64,000 nt of DNA from Corinectria fuckeliana (GCA_019137255.1 WPDH01000057.1:1-64000), one strand, 5' to 3'. Shown: positions 1 through 11,582, counted from the first letter of the stretch. Numbers and translations: made by a program. Notes: a model not told the origin generated them from the letters alone.

Positions 1-880
1 TTTAATAAGCTTATTAGTATTATTTAGGATAGATATAAGTTAGATTCCTTTTACTATTACTATAAATATTAAGAGGGAGAGAGCTATATTATCACTAAAG
101 GCTTTAGTAACCTAATTTTTAGTGTAAATAGCTTATATCTTATCTACTATATAAAATGTAAGAATAGTATTACCACTTAGCAGCTTTCTTACTATAATAA
201 TACTAAAGTTATTATAAGCTTAGTTTGCTATCTTAATAGTATCTTTTAGGGTTTAGCTATTAATATTAAGAGGTATATTTCTTATTTAGATTATAACTTT
301 ATATTTAATACAGCTTTAGGTTATTCACTTTATATTTCCCTAGTTTAAGAGTGTTAAGTTTTATACTGTAATTAATATATAAGAAGGTTAGCCTCTCTTA
401 TAATCTAAGAGCGTAATAAGAGCTATATTAATAATAAAGGTAAGAGCTATAATAATATTTATAGTGATTTAGTTCTTAAGGGCTGTTTTATAGTTATATA
501 TTATATTCTTTTCGTGTAAGATATAAGCCTACACCTTATGTATAAACATATAGGTTTAGATAATATACTAAACTTATTTAAGAGATATAATAGGGATAAT
601 TCTAGTGATAGCACTATATACTTTATTTTCTAGGTTATTTACTAGTATTCTACTTAGTTTTATAGCAAGTTTGTTATTTTCACTTAGTGTATACTAGCTA
701 ATTCCTGTAAGAGAGTTATATTAACTTTAGTTAAGTTTACACACTCCTAAATTAATAGCTATCAGAAGCATATTAGTACTATCACTATAGTCTTAATATG
801 CTATTATCCCTAAGGTAATATATATATAAGAATTTAGATTCTAGTGTTAAAATGTATTTTAAAAGCAGATTAGGGCTATA
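1..880. repeat. AT-rich, RIP-like degraded repeat DNA of unknown family
   Basis: Very AT-rich sequence in which the remaining G and C lie mostly in AG, CT and GC contexts and CpA/TpG is scarce, the composition left by repeat-induced point mutation. All frames are full of stops and I could not recognise a gag, LINE or transposase motif. It may be the 5' part of the Copia element that follows or a separate repeat it inserted into. The boundary near 880 is approximate and rests only on where recognisable pol remnants begin. Confidence 0.6.
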
Positions 881-3830
881 GTAAGCAGAAACTAGGTAAG
901 TAAGAAAAAATATATATATATTTCTTTATAAGAAATAAGAAAATATTCTTAATAAATAATAAAAGAGATATTATAACCTCTAGAAAAGAGTATAATAATC
1001 TATATTATATACTAGTTATTATAAGAAATAAAGATAAAATAAAAGTGAGTTCTTTCTCTAATAAAGCTAATATTTTAAATATAGAAAATATAAATAAGCT
1101 TTTAAATATTAATTTATTTAATTAGTATATAAGATTAGGATATTTAAATATAAAAGCCTTAAAGAAAATACTTTATTAAAATAAAAATAAAATTTATAAT
1201 ATTAAAAAGAAAGATATTATAAAGATATTATAGTGTGAAAACTATATTAAAGTAAAAGTTATTAATAAAGTTAATAGAAAAAGCTCTAATAAAAACTATA
1301 AATATCTAGAAAAAATTATAACTAATATTTAAGGTCCTATAAGAATACCTACATATAATAAATACTGTTACTTTATTACTTTTCTAGATATAGCTACTAA
1401 ATATCTTAATACCTATTTAATTAGAAATAAAAGTAAGACTTTAAATAAGTTTAAAAAGTTTAAAGTTATAGCTGAAAATAATAGAGCTAATCTTAGGATT
1501 AAGTAAGTTTTTTCAGATAATACTAAAAAATATCTTTATAAAATAAGGCCTTATTACTTAAAAAGTAGTATAAAATATAATTCTAGCTCTCTTAATACCT
1601 CTAAGCCTAATAGGTTAGCTAAAAAAATAAATAGGACTTTATTAAATAAAGTTAAAGCTATATTATATATAGCTAAAGTTTCTTTTTACCTGTGAGGAGA
1701 AGCTTTAAAAGCAGCTACTTATATATATAATAAAACTTCTCACTCTAGTATAAGCTATTTATCTCCTTTAGAAAAAAGAGATAATATCTATATTAAACTA
1801 GAAGATCTAAATAATATTAAAACATTTAGATTTATAGTTTATTATAAGAATAAACACTCTAGAGATAAGCTAGAAACTAAAGCTTATAAAGGTATTATTA
1901 TAAGCTATTTAGAAAATAGCTATAAAATCTAAGACTATAATAAACACTATATAATAATATCTAGAGATATAGTTATACTAAAGAACTGCTTTCTAGATAA
2001 TAATAAAAGCCTAACTTTTAATTCTCTTTCTAAGATAAAAAACTCTTTTAATAAGTCTAAAAAAGAATTTAAAAATTCTATTAAAAAGACTATAAAAAAA
2101 AAGAGGCTAATTTGCCTAAAATATTAGTGGATATACCTAAGAAGCCCTCTAATTACTATAAGTCCTATAAAAAATACCCTAATATTCTTACTCTAGTTAA
2201 TAATAAAAATCTTATAAAGCCTAATTCCTTTAAGTCTGCTATAAGCAGCTTAGATAAGAAAAACTAGAATAATTCTATAAAAGCAGAAATAACTAAATTA
2301 TTAAGGTAAAATACCTAGACTATAAAACCTCTTCCTAAAGAAAGAAAAGCCTTAAAAGGTAAATAAGTTTATAAAATAAAAACTAATAATAATAATAATA
2401 TTATTAAGTATAAATCTAGATAGGTAGTATAAGGTTATAATTAAATATTTAGTATAAATTATAATAAAACCTTTACTATTACAGCTAAACTTAAAACTAT
2501 AAGAATCCTTTTAATATTAGCTATAGCTAATAACTATACTATACAGTAATATAATATAAAAAATACTTTTATTTATACTAATATAAATAAAGAAATTTAT
2601 ACTATAATTCTTACAGGCTTTAAAAAATACTTATATAACTTTTATAAGCTAAATAAAAGAGAAATAAAGAAAATTAAGAATAAATTTATAGTTTTAAAGC
2701 TTAATAAAGCTTTATATAGCCTTAAATAAAATCCTAGACTTTAGTACTAACTTCTCTTAAACAAATTAAATCTAATAGAATTTAAATCTATACTATTTAA
2801 TAAAGGGGTATTTATTAATAATAGCTTAAAAATAGCTATAATAATCTATATAGACAATCTTTTATTTTTAGGGCCTTATAAAAAAGAAATAAAGAATATA
2901 AAAAATAAACTATCTAAAGATTTAAAAGTCTAGTCTTTAAGAGAAGTTAAAAACTTCTTAGGAATAAATATAACTATAAACTAAGAGAATAAAAACTTAT
3001 ATATAAACTAATATAAATATACCTATAATAAAATTATAAAGTATAATAAAGAGTCTTTAGGAACTTCTAATATACCTGCTATAGCAGGGGAAAAGCTTTT
3101 AAAAGCTAAAATAAAAGCTTTTAAAAAAGATATTCTTAAATTCTAGCAGAAAATAAGATCTCTCTTATACCTATTTATAAAAACTAGACCTAATATATCT
3201 TATATAGTAAATACTACCTTTAGATATACTTTTAAGCCTAATAATAGCTATTTTAATACTTTAAATAAGATCTAAAAATACTTAAATAAATATCCTACCT
3301 TAGGAATTTATTATAATTATAATATAAATCTAAAATCTTATAATAGTATTATTAGAAGTTATATAAATACTAACTAAAGCTCTAGTCTAAAAGATAAAAA
3401 GTCTATAAGTAGATATTACTTTTATATAGCTAATAATCTTATTAGCTAAAATACTATAAAGTAAAAATTAGTAGCTTTAAGCTCTTATAAATCTAAATAT
3501 ATAGCTCTAAGAGAGGCTACTAAAAAAGCTAAATATCTGTTTAATTTATATAGATATTTAAATATAAACCTTTCTTTAAGTTATAATAAAGCTATTCCTC
3601 CTATCTTAACAGATAATTAAGCTGCTAGAAAAATAGCAGAAAATTTAGAATTTTATAAAAGATCTAAGCATATAAATATTACCTATCACTTTATAAGAGA
3701 TAAGATTAAAAAAGAATTTATAAAGCTTTTCTATATAAAAAGTAAAAATAATATAGCAGACTTTTTTACTAAACCTTTAGGTCTTATAAACTTTATAAGA
3801 TTAAGAGATTTATTATCTCTTAAATAATAA
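880..3830 (+). mobile_element. Dead Ty1/Copia retrotransposon pol remnant (RIP-mutated)
   Basis: Plus-strand conceptual translation, reading through stops, keeps the Copia domain order. A GAG-pre-integrase remnant (RLGYLNIKALK) lies near 1132. Integrase remnants follow near 1333 (GPIRIPTYNKYCYFITFLD), 1510 (SDNTKKYLY) and 1600 (PNRLAKKINRTLLNK). The reverse transcriptase start is near 2331 (LPKERKALKGK) and its YVDD-type motif at 2841-2873 reads IIYIDNLLFLG. The RNase H motif KLVALSSYKSKYIAL starts at 3465, and the C-terminal ADFFTKPLG at 3756-3782 runs to a stop at 3825-3827. Many former CAA, CAG or TGG codons are now TAA or TAG. Integrase is in frame 1 and RT/RNase H in frame 3, so at least one indel lies between about 1650 and 2330, plausibly in the A-run near 2095. 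The element cannot code for protein. LTR ends were not identified. Confidence 0.9.
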
Positions 3831-4651
3831 AAAGCTTTTTAATACTTTAAAAGCTTTTTTTTTATAAAAGAGTTTTAATAACTTATAACTATTTTTCTCT
3901 TAAGAATAATATAATAGTTTTTTCCTATAAAAGGTTTTCTATTATAATAATATAACACTATAATAATATAATAGCTTAAGATTTTTTTCTATAATTATAT
4001 AGGTTTTATTAAAGCTATAAAAAGATAACTATAACCTTTAACAAATAAAATACTATAACTTACTTATTTGTTTATATATAAAGTTACTTTTTTCTTTATA
4101 CTTATAAAGCTATAAAAGCTCTACAAAATAGTATATATCTTATACTTTATACACTATCTTATAGCTCTTATATCTTTAAGAGAGGCTATTAGAGTTTACT
4201 AGCTTTAACTAGTATTATAAAATCCTAGGAAAATCCTAGCACATATTAGCTTACAGTATTATTAACACTATACTAGCACTATGTGGAGACTTTCTCGCAT
4301 TTCTACTGGCTACTATCAAATCACCACTAAATGCCAGTTTTCCAACTTATACTAACTTTTAGACAAACTCTAAAAGATTCGCCACCGGAACTGCAATTAC
4401 GGCGTAACATTACATCCGACCGATCCGAGATTTCAGTATGTTATTCATCATCACTTTGGCTACAGATCGAGCTATTATACGACCTATTTGGACTGCTAGG
4501 AGACTAAGAATTTATCTATAAAAGGAGAGAGATTTCCGCCTGTGTCTAGATATAGAGTAGATACTTAAGCACTCAGATTTTAACCAATCATCATATAAAA
4601 TACATCAATCTGACCCACTTTTTCTCCTCTATCTAATAAGCTATCTATTGG
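3831..4651. repeat. AT-rich tail of the repeat block, possible LTR
   Basis: Non-coding sequence after the Copia stop. To about 4250 it has the same extreme AT content. From about 4260 base composition becomes more balanced, with a TATA-like box (TATAAAAGG, near 4517). It could be an LTR: the sequence where it meets the palindrome (TTGGTTATTAGGACC) loosely resembles a primer-binding site, but I found no second copy to prove this. No gene seen. Confidence 0.35.
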
Positions 4652-4891
4652 TTATTAGGACCTACTTTAAAACCTTTTAATCACTTAAAACCTCTAAAAG
4701 CTTTACAGCTACTTACTTTAAGGAATTTAACTTCCCTGTGCAGTTAGCTATATCCTATTTAACACCGGGCTTATAACCTGTTAAATAGGATATAGCTAAC
4801 TGCACAGGGAAGTTAAATTCCTTAAAGTAAGTAGCTGTAAAGCTTTTAGAGGTTTCGAGTGATTGAAGGGTTTTAAAGTAGGTCCTAATAA
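4652..4891. repeat. Near-perfect 113-bp inverted repeat (palindrome) with 14-nt spacer
   Basis: The left arm 4652-4764 and right arm 4779-4891 are reverse complements without gaps, around the 14-nt spacer 4765-4778. I count four differences in 113 positions. All four are C-to-T or G-to-A in the left arm, so the left (repeat-side) arm has been RIP-mutated further than the right. The right arm runs directly into the truncated subtilase gene, and the left arm borders the Copia block. It may be an inverted duplication of a transposon leader formed during rearrangement or fold-back repair. Confidence 0.9.
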
Positions 4892-7286
4892 ACTCTTGCT
4901 TCCCTGGGCATTAATGCGTCTAAATCTGATAGCAGGCCGAATCATCGAGTCCGTATCATCTACTCCAGAGTCTAGGACAGCAATTCGGATCTTCTCGTGT
5001 AGGGGGGGCCACAGTGAGCCGATGACATCGTCATGCAGTGTTTGGATATTTCGGAAGAAATGGTTCAAGCCATTAAGAAAACTGGAAGCTAAGATTCTAT
5101 ACATAGCAGATATTGTTAAAGGTACTGTCGGTTTGGTACATGCCAGGTTGGGTCGACTTACTTGTCATCACGCCTGGGCAAGGAATCATCATCGTCAAAC
5201 AACACTTGCTTTGCGTTGACGGATTGCGAGATAGTCATAGGCGCTGTAAAATTGCGACCAGGACCAAACATGCCCTTGAAGAGGGGGGAGAGATTTTCAA
5301 AACTTTTCATAGTATGACGAAACAATGGCTCGACAATGCATTTGTAGACGACAGCGAGACCCTTCCTCTCCGAAATGATGTCCGGATGATCAAGGCTCTC
5401 GATGAGGCTGTCAAATTCAAGACATGCTTTCGCGACTTTGCGGTAGTCATCACTGACCGGTCTCCCCAAGTCTTCAATACCCGAGCTAGGCGTACTTGGT
5501 CTGACTTTTCTCCCGAAATCCAATGTTCGTCACCTGCAGTCCAGTTGGCCTTGCGGTCAGCCTCTAGTTCCAGGACGAGAACTCCAAAAGCAGCAATGTT
5601 GTCACTCTGGAGCCTCGTGTCATTTTTAGGCACTAAGGTGCAGGGGACGTGAGGACACCACTGCTGAAGCTGCTTGTTGTCTGGCGAAGGCACAAAGATG
5701 CATTCTGGTCCTAGGTGCTGTTCGATCCACGGACTATCGCTGAGCTGGAATATGGAGGCGGCCAGCAAAACCGCTGCCAGTTTCCGGTAGTTTAGTGTGA
5801 GGCCATCTTTGTGAGTGAGATGATGATCTAGTGACTGTTCTCCGCCGAAGAGAGTAGGTGAGTCAAGTCCAGCACCGTCGTTCGAGGCCCACATGCCCTC
5901 TGAATTGAAGGCAACACACAGCACCTTGGACCCCTCGGGATGTGACGATACAGGCGAGCAAATGTGATCGAAATAGAAGGGCTCCGGCGAGGGTTGTTCA
6001 AATGAACTGTGACATTGTTAGAGTGCCGAAAGATTCCTACTGCAGATGGTGCATCCTCACCGTGTGAATATGGCAGAAATCCAGTCCGTCTCCTGACATG
6101 TGCCAATATTCATCTTCAATTGGTATTTCTTGAAACCAGACAGATGAAGCTTTGCCTGGTGTAGTGTCTCGCATTTGGTGCCGTCCACCATTTGGGAGAA
6201 CAGCGACGTGCATGTAGAAGCGAAGTCATGGGCATGTTGAATGGCTTCCACGTCTTGAGGTGTGTAATCCAGCGTCTGGGCCTCCGTTATCCAGGACCCA
6301 ACTAAATTGCCTAAAGTCTGGTCTATAGTCATCCCAAAGCGGCTGACCGTCTTCCGATATGATTCGATCTTTGTGGCATCTTGAGGGAACCGGATGAAGC
6401 TGCCGACCTGTGCTACTGATGTCGGCGAATATCTCCTATTCCAGCTCGATTCCGTGTGTATAGAGGTAATGTTCGTCTCCGTCAAAGCTGAAGTACCCGT
6501 ATCGTCTGCTGAGATGGATCCATGTGGGATATTGTTTGGCGCAGGACTCTCTTGGTTTTGAAGGAGTTTCCGCAACGCAACGAGCCTGGGAAAGCAGGCG
6601 AGAGATTCCGGCTCGAATGCGCGCTAGAGGTAAGATTAACCTGAGTGTCTTAAGAGCTTGGTTTAGAACTGACCTCAAGGTCCTCGTGACTAAGAACTTG
6701 GGGGATCAATCAGATACTCCAGCTGTTCCAACAGCGTTTGCAAACCCAGTTCAAGCCACTCGAGGGTGGGATCATCTTCGGGCAACTGATCAATGTCGAC
6801 CAGCTGCTTCTTAATGATGTTCAGTTTGAAGTCATTTCGGAGCGTCGTGATCTCGTTCTTCAAACGATCAACATCGTCAACGGTCGCGGAGCCATAGTGG
6901 CCTTGGTCGGCACCCTCTATGGTCGGAAGGCTCTCCGCGATGAGAAAAAGCGGATGAAGGGTCTGGAGGAAATCCCACCTCGCACGGATCAGAGTTAGAT
7001 CCGGCATTGCGCGCATTATTGCGGCTTGGACGACGACTCTAGCCTGTTTGTTCGTGGATAATTATAGATGCTTTGAAACCAGAACAAGGAAGGATGAACG
7101 ATGAAAGAAGGATAGGGCGATAGCAAACAGGCAACAAAAGCGCTTTTCGAGGCTGTGCGGCGCAATATGGTGCGTCAGCTGAACTTCTGTGTTCCCCGAT
7201 GTAGATATATGACAAAGCTCCCGTCTAGTTTTAGGCATCCGAAACCCAGCCTGATCAATATCCTCACTCTCCGTTAAGCCCTCCAT
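4892..7286 (-). pseudogene. Truncated DUF7580-like / subtilisin (S8) gene remnant
   Basis: Minus-strand open segments follow the order of fungal proteins that join a helical DUF7580-type domain to a subtilase. A possible first exon starts at 7286. An exon at about 7041-6690 follows a good acceptor (ACAAACAG). Next come segments at about 6650-6057, 5990-5500 (with NIAAFGVLVLELEADRK) and 5520-5158 (with KACLEFDSLIESL and GLAVVYKCIVEPLFRH). The last segment, about 5104-4892, has KIRIAVLDSGVDD, the S8 motif containing the catalytic Asp. The reading frame then passes into the palindrome and stops at 4796. The catalytic His and Ser regions are missing, so no active protease can be made. Frame changes between segments may be introns or lesions; I could not place every junction. 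Naming the N-terminal part DUF7580 is from memory of the family. Confidence 0.65.
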
Positions 7287-7405
7287 TATACGGCTCGGAC
7301 ACTATCTTCAGCAAAAACCGCCCACATAGCGTGCCTCTGGCCTGCCTCACCCTGCTCACCTCGTTCGAATACCGCCGCAACACCATGAGCTAAGCGCAAG
7401 AGGAT

Positions 7406-9019
7406 ATGGCGACACCTTTATTCGACATCACCTTCCAATGCCTCGTTTCCTTCGATCGGGTTGTGCCCCAGCACGATGAATCAATTCTCACGCACTCATT
7501 TGTTCCAGGCGATGCTGTCACCACTTCCCATAGCCAAAAACGTTCCTCGTGCAACTTCATGGGTCTTCGCACCAGCTTCTTGTTTTGGATCCACGACACT
7601 AGAGCGCTCTCATTGATGAGCTCATCACTGGATGAAAAATTGCGGGGCTTGGCAGACATGTCTGCCATGGTGATTGAGCTGTTGCAAATGATTCTACGAA
7701 ATTTGGATCGTGGTGAGTTTGATTTCATTAACCTAAGCACTGTATACCTGAACTCTTTACAAATGGACCGCTGACGGATATCGGTCTGCCTCATCAGTTG
7801 ACCGTAAGCCCGGAGACCTGTCGATACTCTCCTCTGATCCAACGACGTCGGATCCAAAAGCACGACAGGCCTTTCTCTCGACATGGGAAAATGCCTCCGG
7901 GGCTGTTGACTCTGCGCTGGGTCGGTTGCAATTCGTAGTCGTGGCGATTAGGAAAGCATCCGCAAAACGGCTCGATCACATGGTCACAACCTTGCTCACT
8001 GAGGAGGACATTGCCTTTCGCAGGGAAACTGTGTTCATGGTCCGCTACAAATTTCCAGCTGCCCGCAGAGGACTGTCTCAACAACTGGGAGACTCCGTAG
8101 CTGTTCGACGCCAAATGCTTCTGCAGAATTATCGCCACGCAAAGAGACTTGCCGTCAGACGCGTGCCCGAGAATGTGCCTTCTGCCAAACAGCACCCAAA
8201 CACACATCTGGAACCCAAACTGGGGACAAATCATCAGGTCAAAGATAGGATAGCGCGTCATCCAATTGTGCTGGAAAGCGGCATAACCCAGGCTTCTCGC
8301 CCAGACCACCAGGCCCCGGCGCCAATGCATCTTCATCCCCTAAACCCACGGGCTCTCACGACGTGATCTTCACTATCTCCACTACACAAGAGGACACTTT
8401 TGAGTACCCACCAGCACCGACAGCGAGCGAAGGAGAAACACAGGTTCAGTGCCCTTTTTGCTTCATGCCCCTGGAATGCAGAGAACTGGAGAATAAGGGA
8501 AACGACTACTGGAAACGTCACGTCGACGAGCATCTCAAGCCCTATGCCTGCCTATTCCCCGAATGCGCTGATTCCCTTGTGTTCTTCGCCCGCCGTCACG
8601 AATGGAAGGCGCATATGGAATCTGCCCATTCGAAAGACTGGCTGCGTAAGGTCCACACTACTATGGTTTGGTATTGTGACATCGACCACGACTCCCCGAA
8701 AACATTCGAGACTGAGTTGCAGTGGAGGAAACACATGCAGGATCTCGAGTCCCATCCAAAGCGAAAGCTGACAGCACCAACTCAAGCTCAGCTTGACGGT
8801 CTATCTCCCAGCAAACAACGAGTCGCTCTACGCAACAAATTCATCTGTCCCCTTTGCGAACAGAGTCCCGAGAAGATACGACCTCTCGTGGAGAAGGGAG
8901 AGGAGGAGCCGACAGACATGTACAATTTTGTGGTTGATCATGTCGCGAACCACATAAAATCACTGTCCTTAGTGGCAGTGCTGTCTCTTGAAAATACCAC
9001 TCAAGAAGAGTCTTGCTAG
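7406..9019 (+). CDS. acuF-like C2H2 zinc-finger protein
   Basis: Exon 1 is 7406-7712 (first ATG MATPLFDITFQCLVSF). A clean GTGAGT...CATCAG intron, 7713-7797, leads into exon 2, which continues in phase through a helical segment (RRGLSQQLGDSVAVRRQML, YRHAKRL). The C-terminal part, open from 8249 to the stop at 9017-9019, has CPFCFMPL, a Cys/His-rich stretch (YACLFPECADS, RHEWKAHMESAH) and CPLCEQSP. This is the layout of fungal proteins annotated as carrying an oxidoreductase acuF-like C2H2 domain. Exon 2 and the C-terminal part are in different frames, and the switch must fall between about 8249 and 8366. Either a second small intron or a frameshift explains it, and I could not decide which. 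Such proteins often sit in variable regions and their function is not known. Confidence 0.65.
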
Positions 9020-9206
9020 GTGCACAATAAATACATTACTTTACACTGGAATTAGGCTGTTAGTAAGGTACCTCTCAGTACTTCTATGTATTAACCACTA
9101 CACAAAAGTGCTTAAGGTACTAGGCCTAGCTTTTAACCTAGTTATCTTAATATATTTATATTGCTTTATGACCCTCGTAGACAAATAATATGCTAATGTT
9201 ACTACC
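9020..9206. other. AT-rich spacer at the MFS breakpoint
   Basis: Short AT-rich stretch between the zinc-finger gene and the truncated transporter. It resembles degraded repeat DNA and probably marks the breakpoint that removed the 5' half of the transporter. No gene seen. Confidence 0.4.
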
Positions 9207-9851
9207 TGAAAAGGCAGCTTGCTGGACGACGACTATCGTGTGATAGCACGGAAGAACAACATAGAAATAAACGTCAGAGCTAGTGATGATTTGGCCAATT
9301 TCCCAATCGAGAAAGCAAGGTTTCGAAGCATTTGGCACGTCATCAGCGCCGGAACCGTTTCCATGGTAGGATACGGGTGGTCGATGCAGTTCAAAGTGGT
9401 AAGTTGCGTCAGTACCAGTTCTTAAAACGGTTCTTCTAGACAACTCACTCGTGAATAGAACATGGCTGTTCCTTTAGTACTCCATTTTATCATAGGACTA
9501 TCTACAGCGGTTGTTTTCAATGTACGCACACTACGACTCGCCACTCCTTCCTAGCCATCCAACGTGCACCCAAGCTGATTATATTTCATCGAATAGATGT
9601 GCGGAACTCTTCTGGTAGATGTTCATCCGAAATCGCCTTCGACTGCACAAGCAGCGAACAGTATTGTCCGTGCTTTTCTCGCTGGTGGCGGCACCGCCCT
9701 TGTCCAAGTGTTCATGAATGCCATGGGTGTCGGTTGGACCTTCACACTCTTTGACGGTTTGGGCATGGGATCTCTGGCCTTCGCACGGCTGGAATGGATG
9801 TATGGGAAGCTATGGAGAGACAAGATGAGAGAAGGAGGTGTCGATCGTTGA
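9207..9851 (+). pseudogene. MFS transporter, 5'-truncated 3' half
   Basis: Three exons join in phase: up to 9398, 9459-9521 and 9597-9851. The introns are 9399-9458 (GTAAGT) and 9522-9596 (GTACGC). The encoded pieces are typical of the middle loop and last helices of a fungal major facilitator: DDDYRVIARKNNIEI and FPIEKARFRSIWH (cytoplasmic loop), MAVPLVLHFIIGLS, then PKSPSTAQAANSIVRAF and a final helix before KLWRDKMREGG. The first half, with the substrate-binding N-terminal helices, is absent. The frame upstream closes at a TGA at 9207 in AT-rich DNA and there is no ATG before the loop. The surviving half shows no internal lesion, which suggests recent truncation. A transport function is not possible from this fragment alone. 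Confidence 0.8.
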
Positions 9852-10200
9852 GGCACATGGCACAAAATTGGAATAAGGTCGGCTTCGTGGTTTATTGTGG
9901 TGACCTGCTCTCAGCTTGAAAATAATGGCGATAGGTGGTAGTAACGCAAGCCGATGCGGCTGGGAAGACACATATAACGTTGCATCCCCTAGACACGGAG
10001 TCGCGCTGCTGCGCGGAGAGCTGGCGTCAACTGAATGCTTCTACTTAAGAGAGTTGTGATTTGTGGAAGAGAAGGCACGAGTTGCAATGTCAAAACATGC
10101 CAAATTGTAGTCTTTGAAACCCGTCAAGGGATAGTAGCAATTGGATTGCCGTCTCTATCCGCAAAGCATTTCTCGTCTGAGCCCTCCCGCATAACTAACC
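9852..10200. other. Intergenic region, no gene seen
   Basis: 349 bp between the MFS remnant and the 3' end of the NmrA-like gene. It probably holds the NmrA 3' untranslated region. No other feature recognised. Confidence 0.5.
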
Positions 10201-11127
10201 TTAGGCGGTCTGATTATAAGTTTCATCAACTCGCTTCTTTTCCCTCTCCAGGAATGTCTCGAATGTGCTCAGCGGAATCCCCCACTCCCTGACCTCGTCC
10301 ATGTTCACAAACTGGGACATGTCCCGCATGGCAAGCTGGCCCCCGATAAACACATTTCTTCCCTTCTGGTCCTCGATTTCTATATCTGTCAGATACACCA
10401 CCTTCAGCTCCCGCCCCGTGGCCTTGGAGAGCTCCACGATGATTTCATCGCCACCCATCATCTGGTCCGCAAAGGTGACTTCCTTGCCGCTGAACCGCTC
10501 CGGACACAGGATCGCCGCCGCGCCAAAGCGTCCGACGGTCTCGGTGTCGACCATGGGCAGCACCGTCTCGGCCGTCAGCGCCGTGGACCACACGCCCTGC
10601 TCGGCCAGCCCGCCGTACATGCGCACCAGCGGCTGCAGGTAGTTGGCCATGAAGTTGCCCGGGCGGAGGATGGTCCAGCGCGCGTAGCCCGCGGCCTTGA
10701 CCTCGCGCTCGATGGCGCCCTTGGACCGCAGCACCATGGCCACGAAGCCCTGCTGGTCCAGGAACCTGAGCTTCTCCGCCTGGCCCGCGCTGAAGCTGCT
10801 CGAGTAGACGGCGTGCTGGGCGCCCGCAGCCTTGCCCGCGGCGAGGATGTTCCGCGCCCAGACGAGCTCGGTGCTCAGGTCCTGCAGGTTGGGCATCAGG
10901 TTGACGAACACGGCGGTGCAGCCGGCGGTAGCGGCCGCGAGGGCTTCTTCGTTGTCGTAGTCGCCGGGCCACAGCTTCACGCCCAGGGCTTCGAGGGCTT
11001 TGGCTTGGGTGGAGGTTGGGTCTCGGGCCAGGGCGTTGACTGGGATGTTCTTGGCCCGGAGGTGGCGAGCTACAGCGCCGCCTTGGGTTCCGGTCGCGCC
11101 GCAAACGAAGACTTTGGTAGTGGCCAT
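10201..11127 (-). CDS. NmrA-like NAD(P)-binding protein
   Basis: Single-exon gene of 308 residues. The N-terminus KVFVCGATGTQGGAVARHL has the GxxGxxG dinucleotide-binding turn of an atypical short-chain dehydrogenase fold. ALARDP follows the second strand, and VFVNLMP and AVYSSSFSAG correspond to later strands; TILRPGNFMANYL is the conserved NmrA-family motif. The classical YxxxK catalytic pair is not evident, as is usual in NmrA-type sensors. Family members bind NAD(P) and some act as negative regulators or redox sensors, others as reductases; which applies here cannot be told. It is transcribed away from the Zn2Cys6 gene at 11583, sharing a promoter region of about 455 bp, so the two may be co-regulated. 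Confidence 0.88.
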   Translation of the reverse strand: MATTKVFVCGATGTQGGAVARHLRAKNIPVNALARDPTSTQAKALEALGVKLWPGDYDNEEALAAATAGCTAVFVNLMPNLQDLSTELVWARNILAAGKAAGAQHAVYSSSFSAGQAEKLRFLDQQGFVAMVLRSKGAIEREVKAAGYARWTILRPGNFMANYLQPLVRMYGGLAEQGVWSTALTAETVLPMVDTETVGRFGAAAILCPERFSGKEVTFADQMMGGDEIIVELSKATGRELKVVYLTDIEIEDQKGRNVFIGGQLAMRDMSQFVNMDEVREWGIPLSTFETFLEREKKRVDETYNQTA

Positions 11128-11582
11128 TCTTGCGGGTTCTTGTGTGATTCTGCGATACAGTTAAAGATGTGTAAGTTGGTAGTTGGTTGTAAATGTAGTT
11201 GGTTGAGTGGGAATGGATTATTGCCGTTTGACGGTTGGCGATGATAACTATATAGACAGCTCAAGGCTCTGGCTTTCGACTCTAGCTTAACACAGGCTTC
11301 AATTCACGTAGTAACCATTGCCTGCCAATCCGTTAGAGATCATAATTCCGTCGACGGGCCTCCACAACTCCGCTATGCCGGGTCCTCATGTCCGGGATTC
11401 GGCCGCCCACCGGTGGAACTCCGCCCAAAGACCCACAATTACGGCGCATTTCCACTCCGCATTCCCCTTAAGGCTTACTTAACTTCATGCATCCTCCTCA
11501 TCAGTTGCTCGTTATATCGGATCTCCGCAAACGCAGTCCTGCTGTACACACAAATCTAATAAGATCGTCGGGCTTCTCAAGC
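11128..11582. promoter_or_regulatory. Shared divergent promoter region (NmrA-like / Zn2Cys6)
   Basis: About 455 bp lie between the two divergent start codons. There are several CGG/CCG triplets (for example near 11353-11440), which are the half-sites Zn2Cys6 proteins often bind. No perfectly spaced pair stands out by eye, so autoregulation is only a possibility. Confidence 0.4.
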
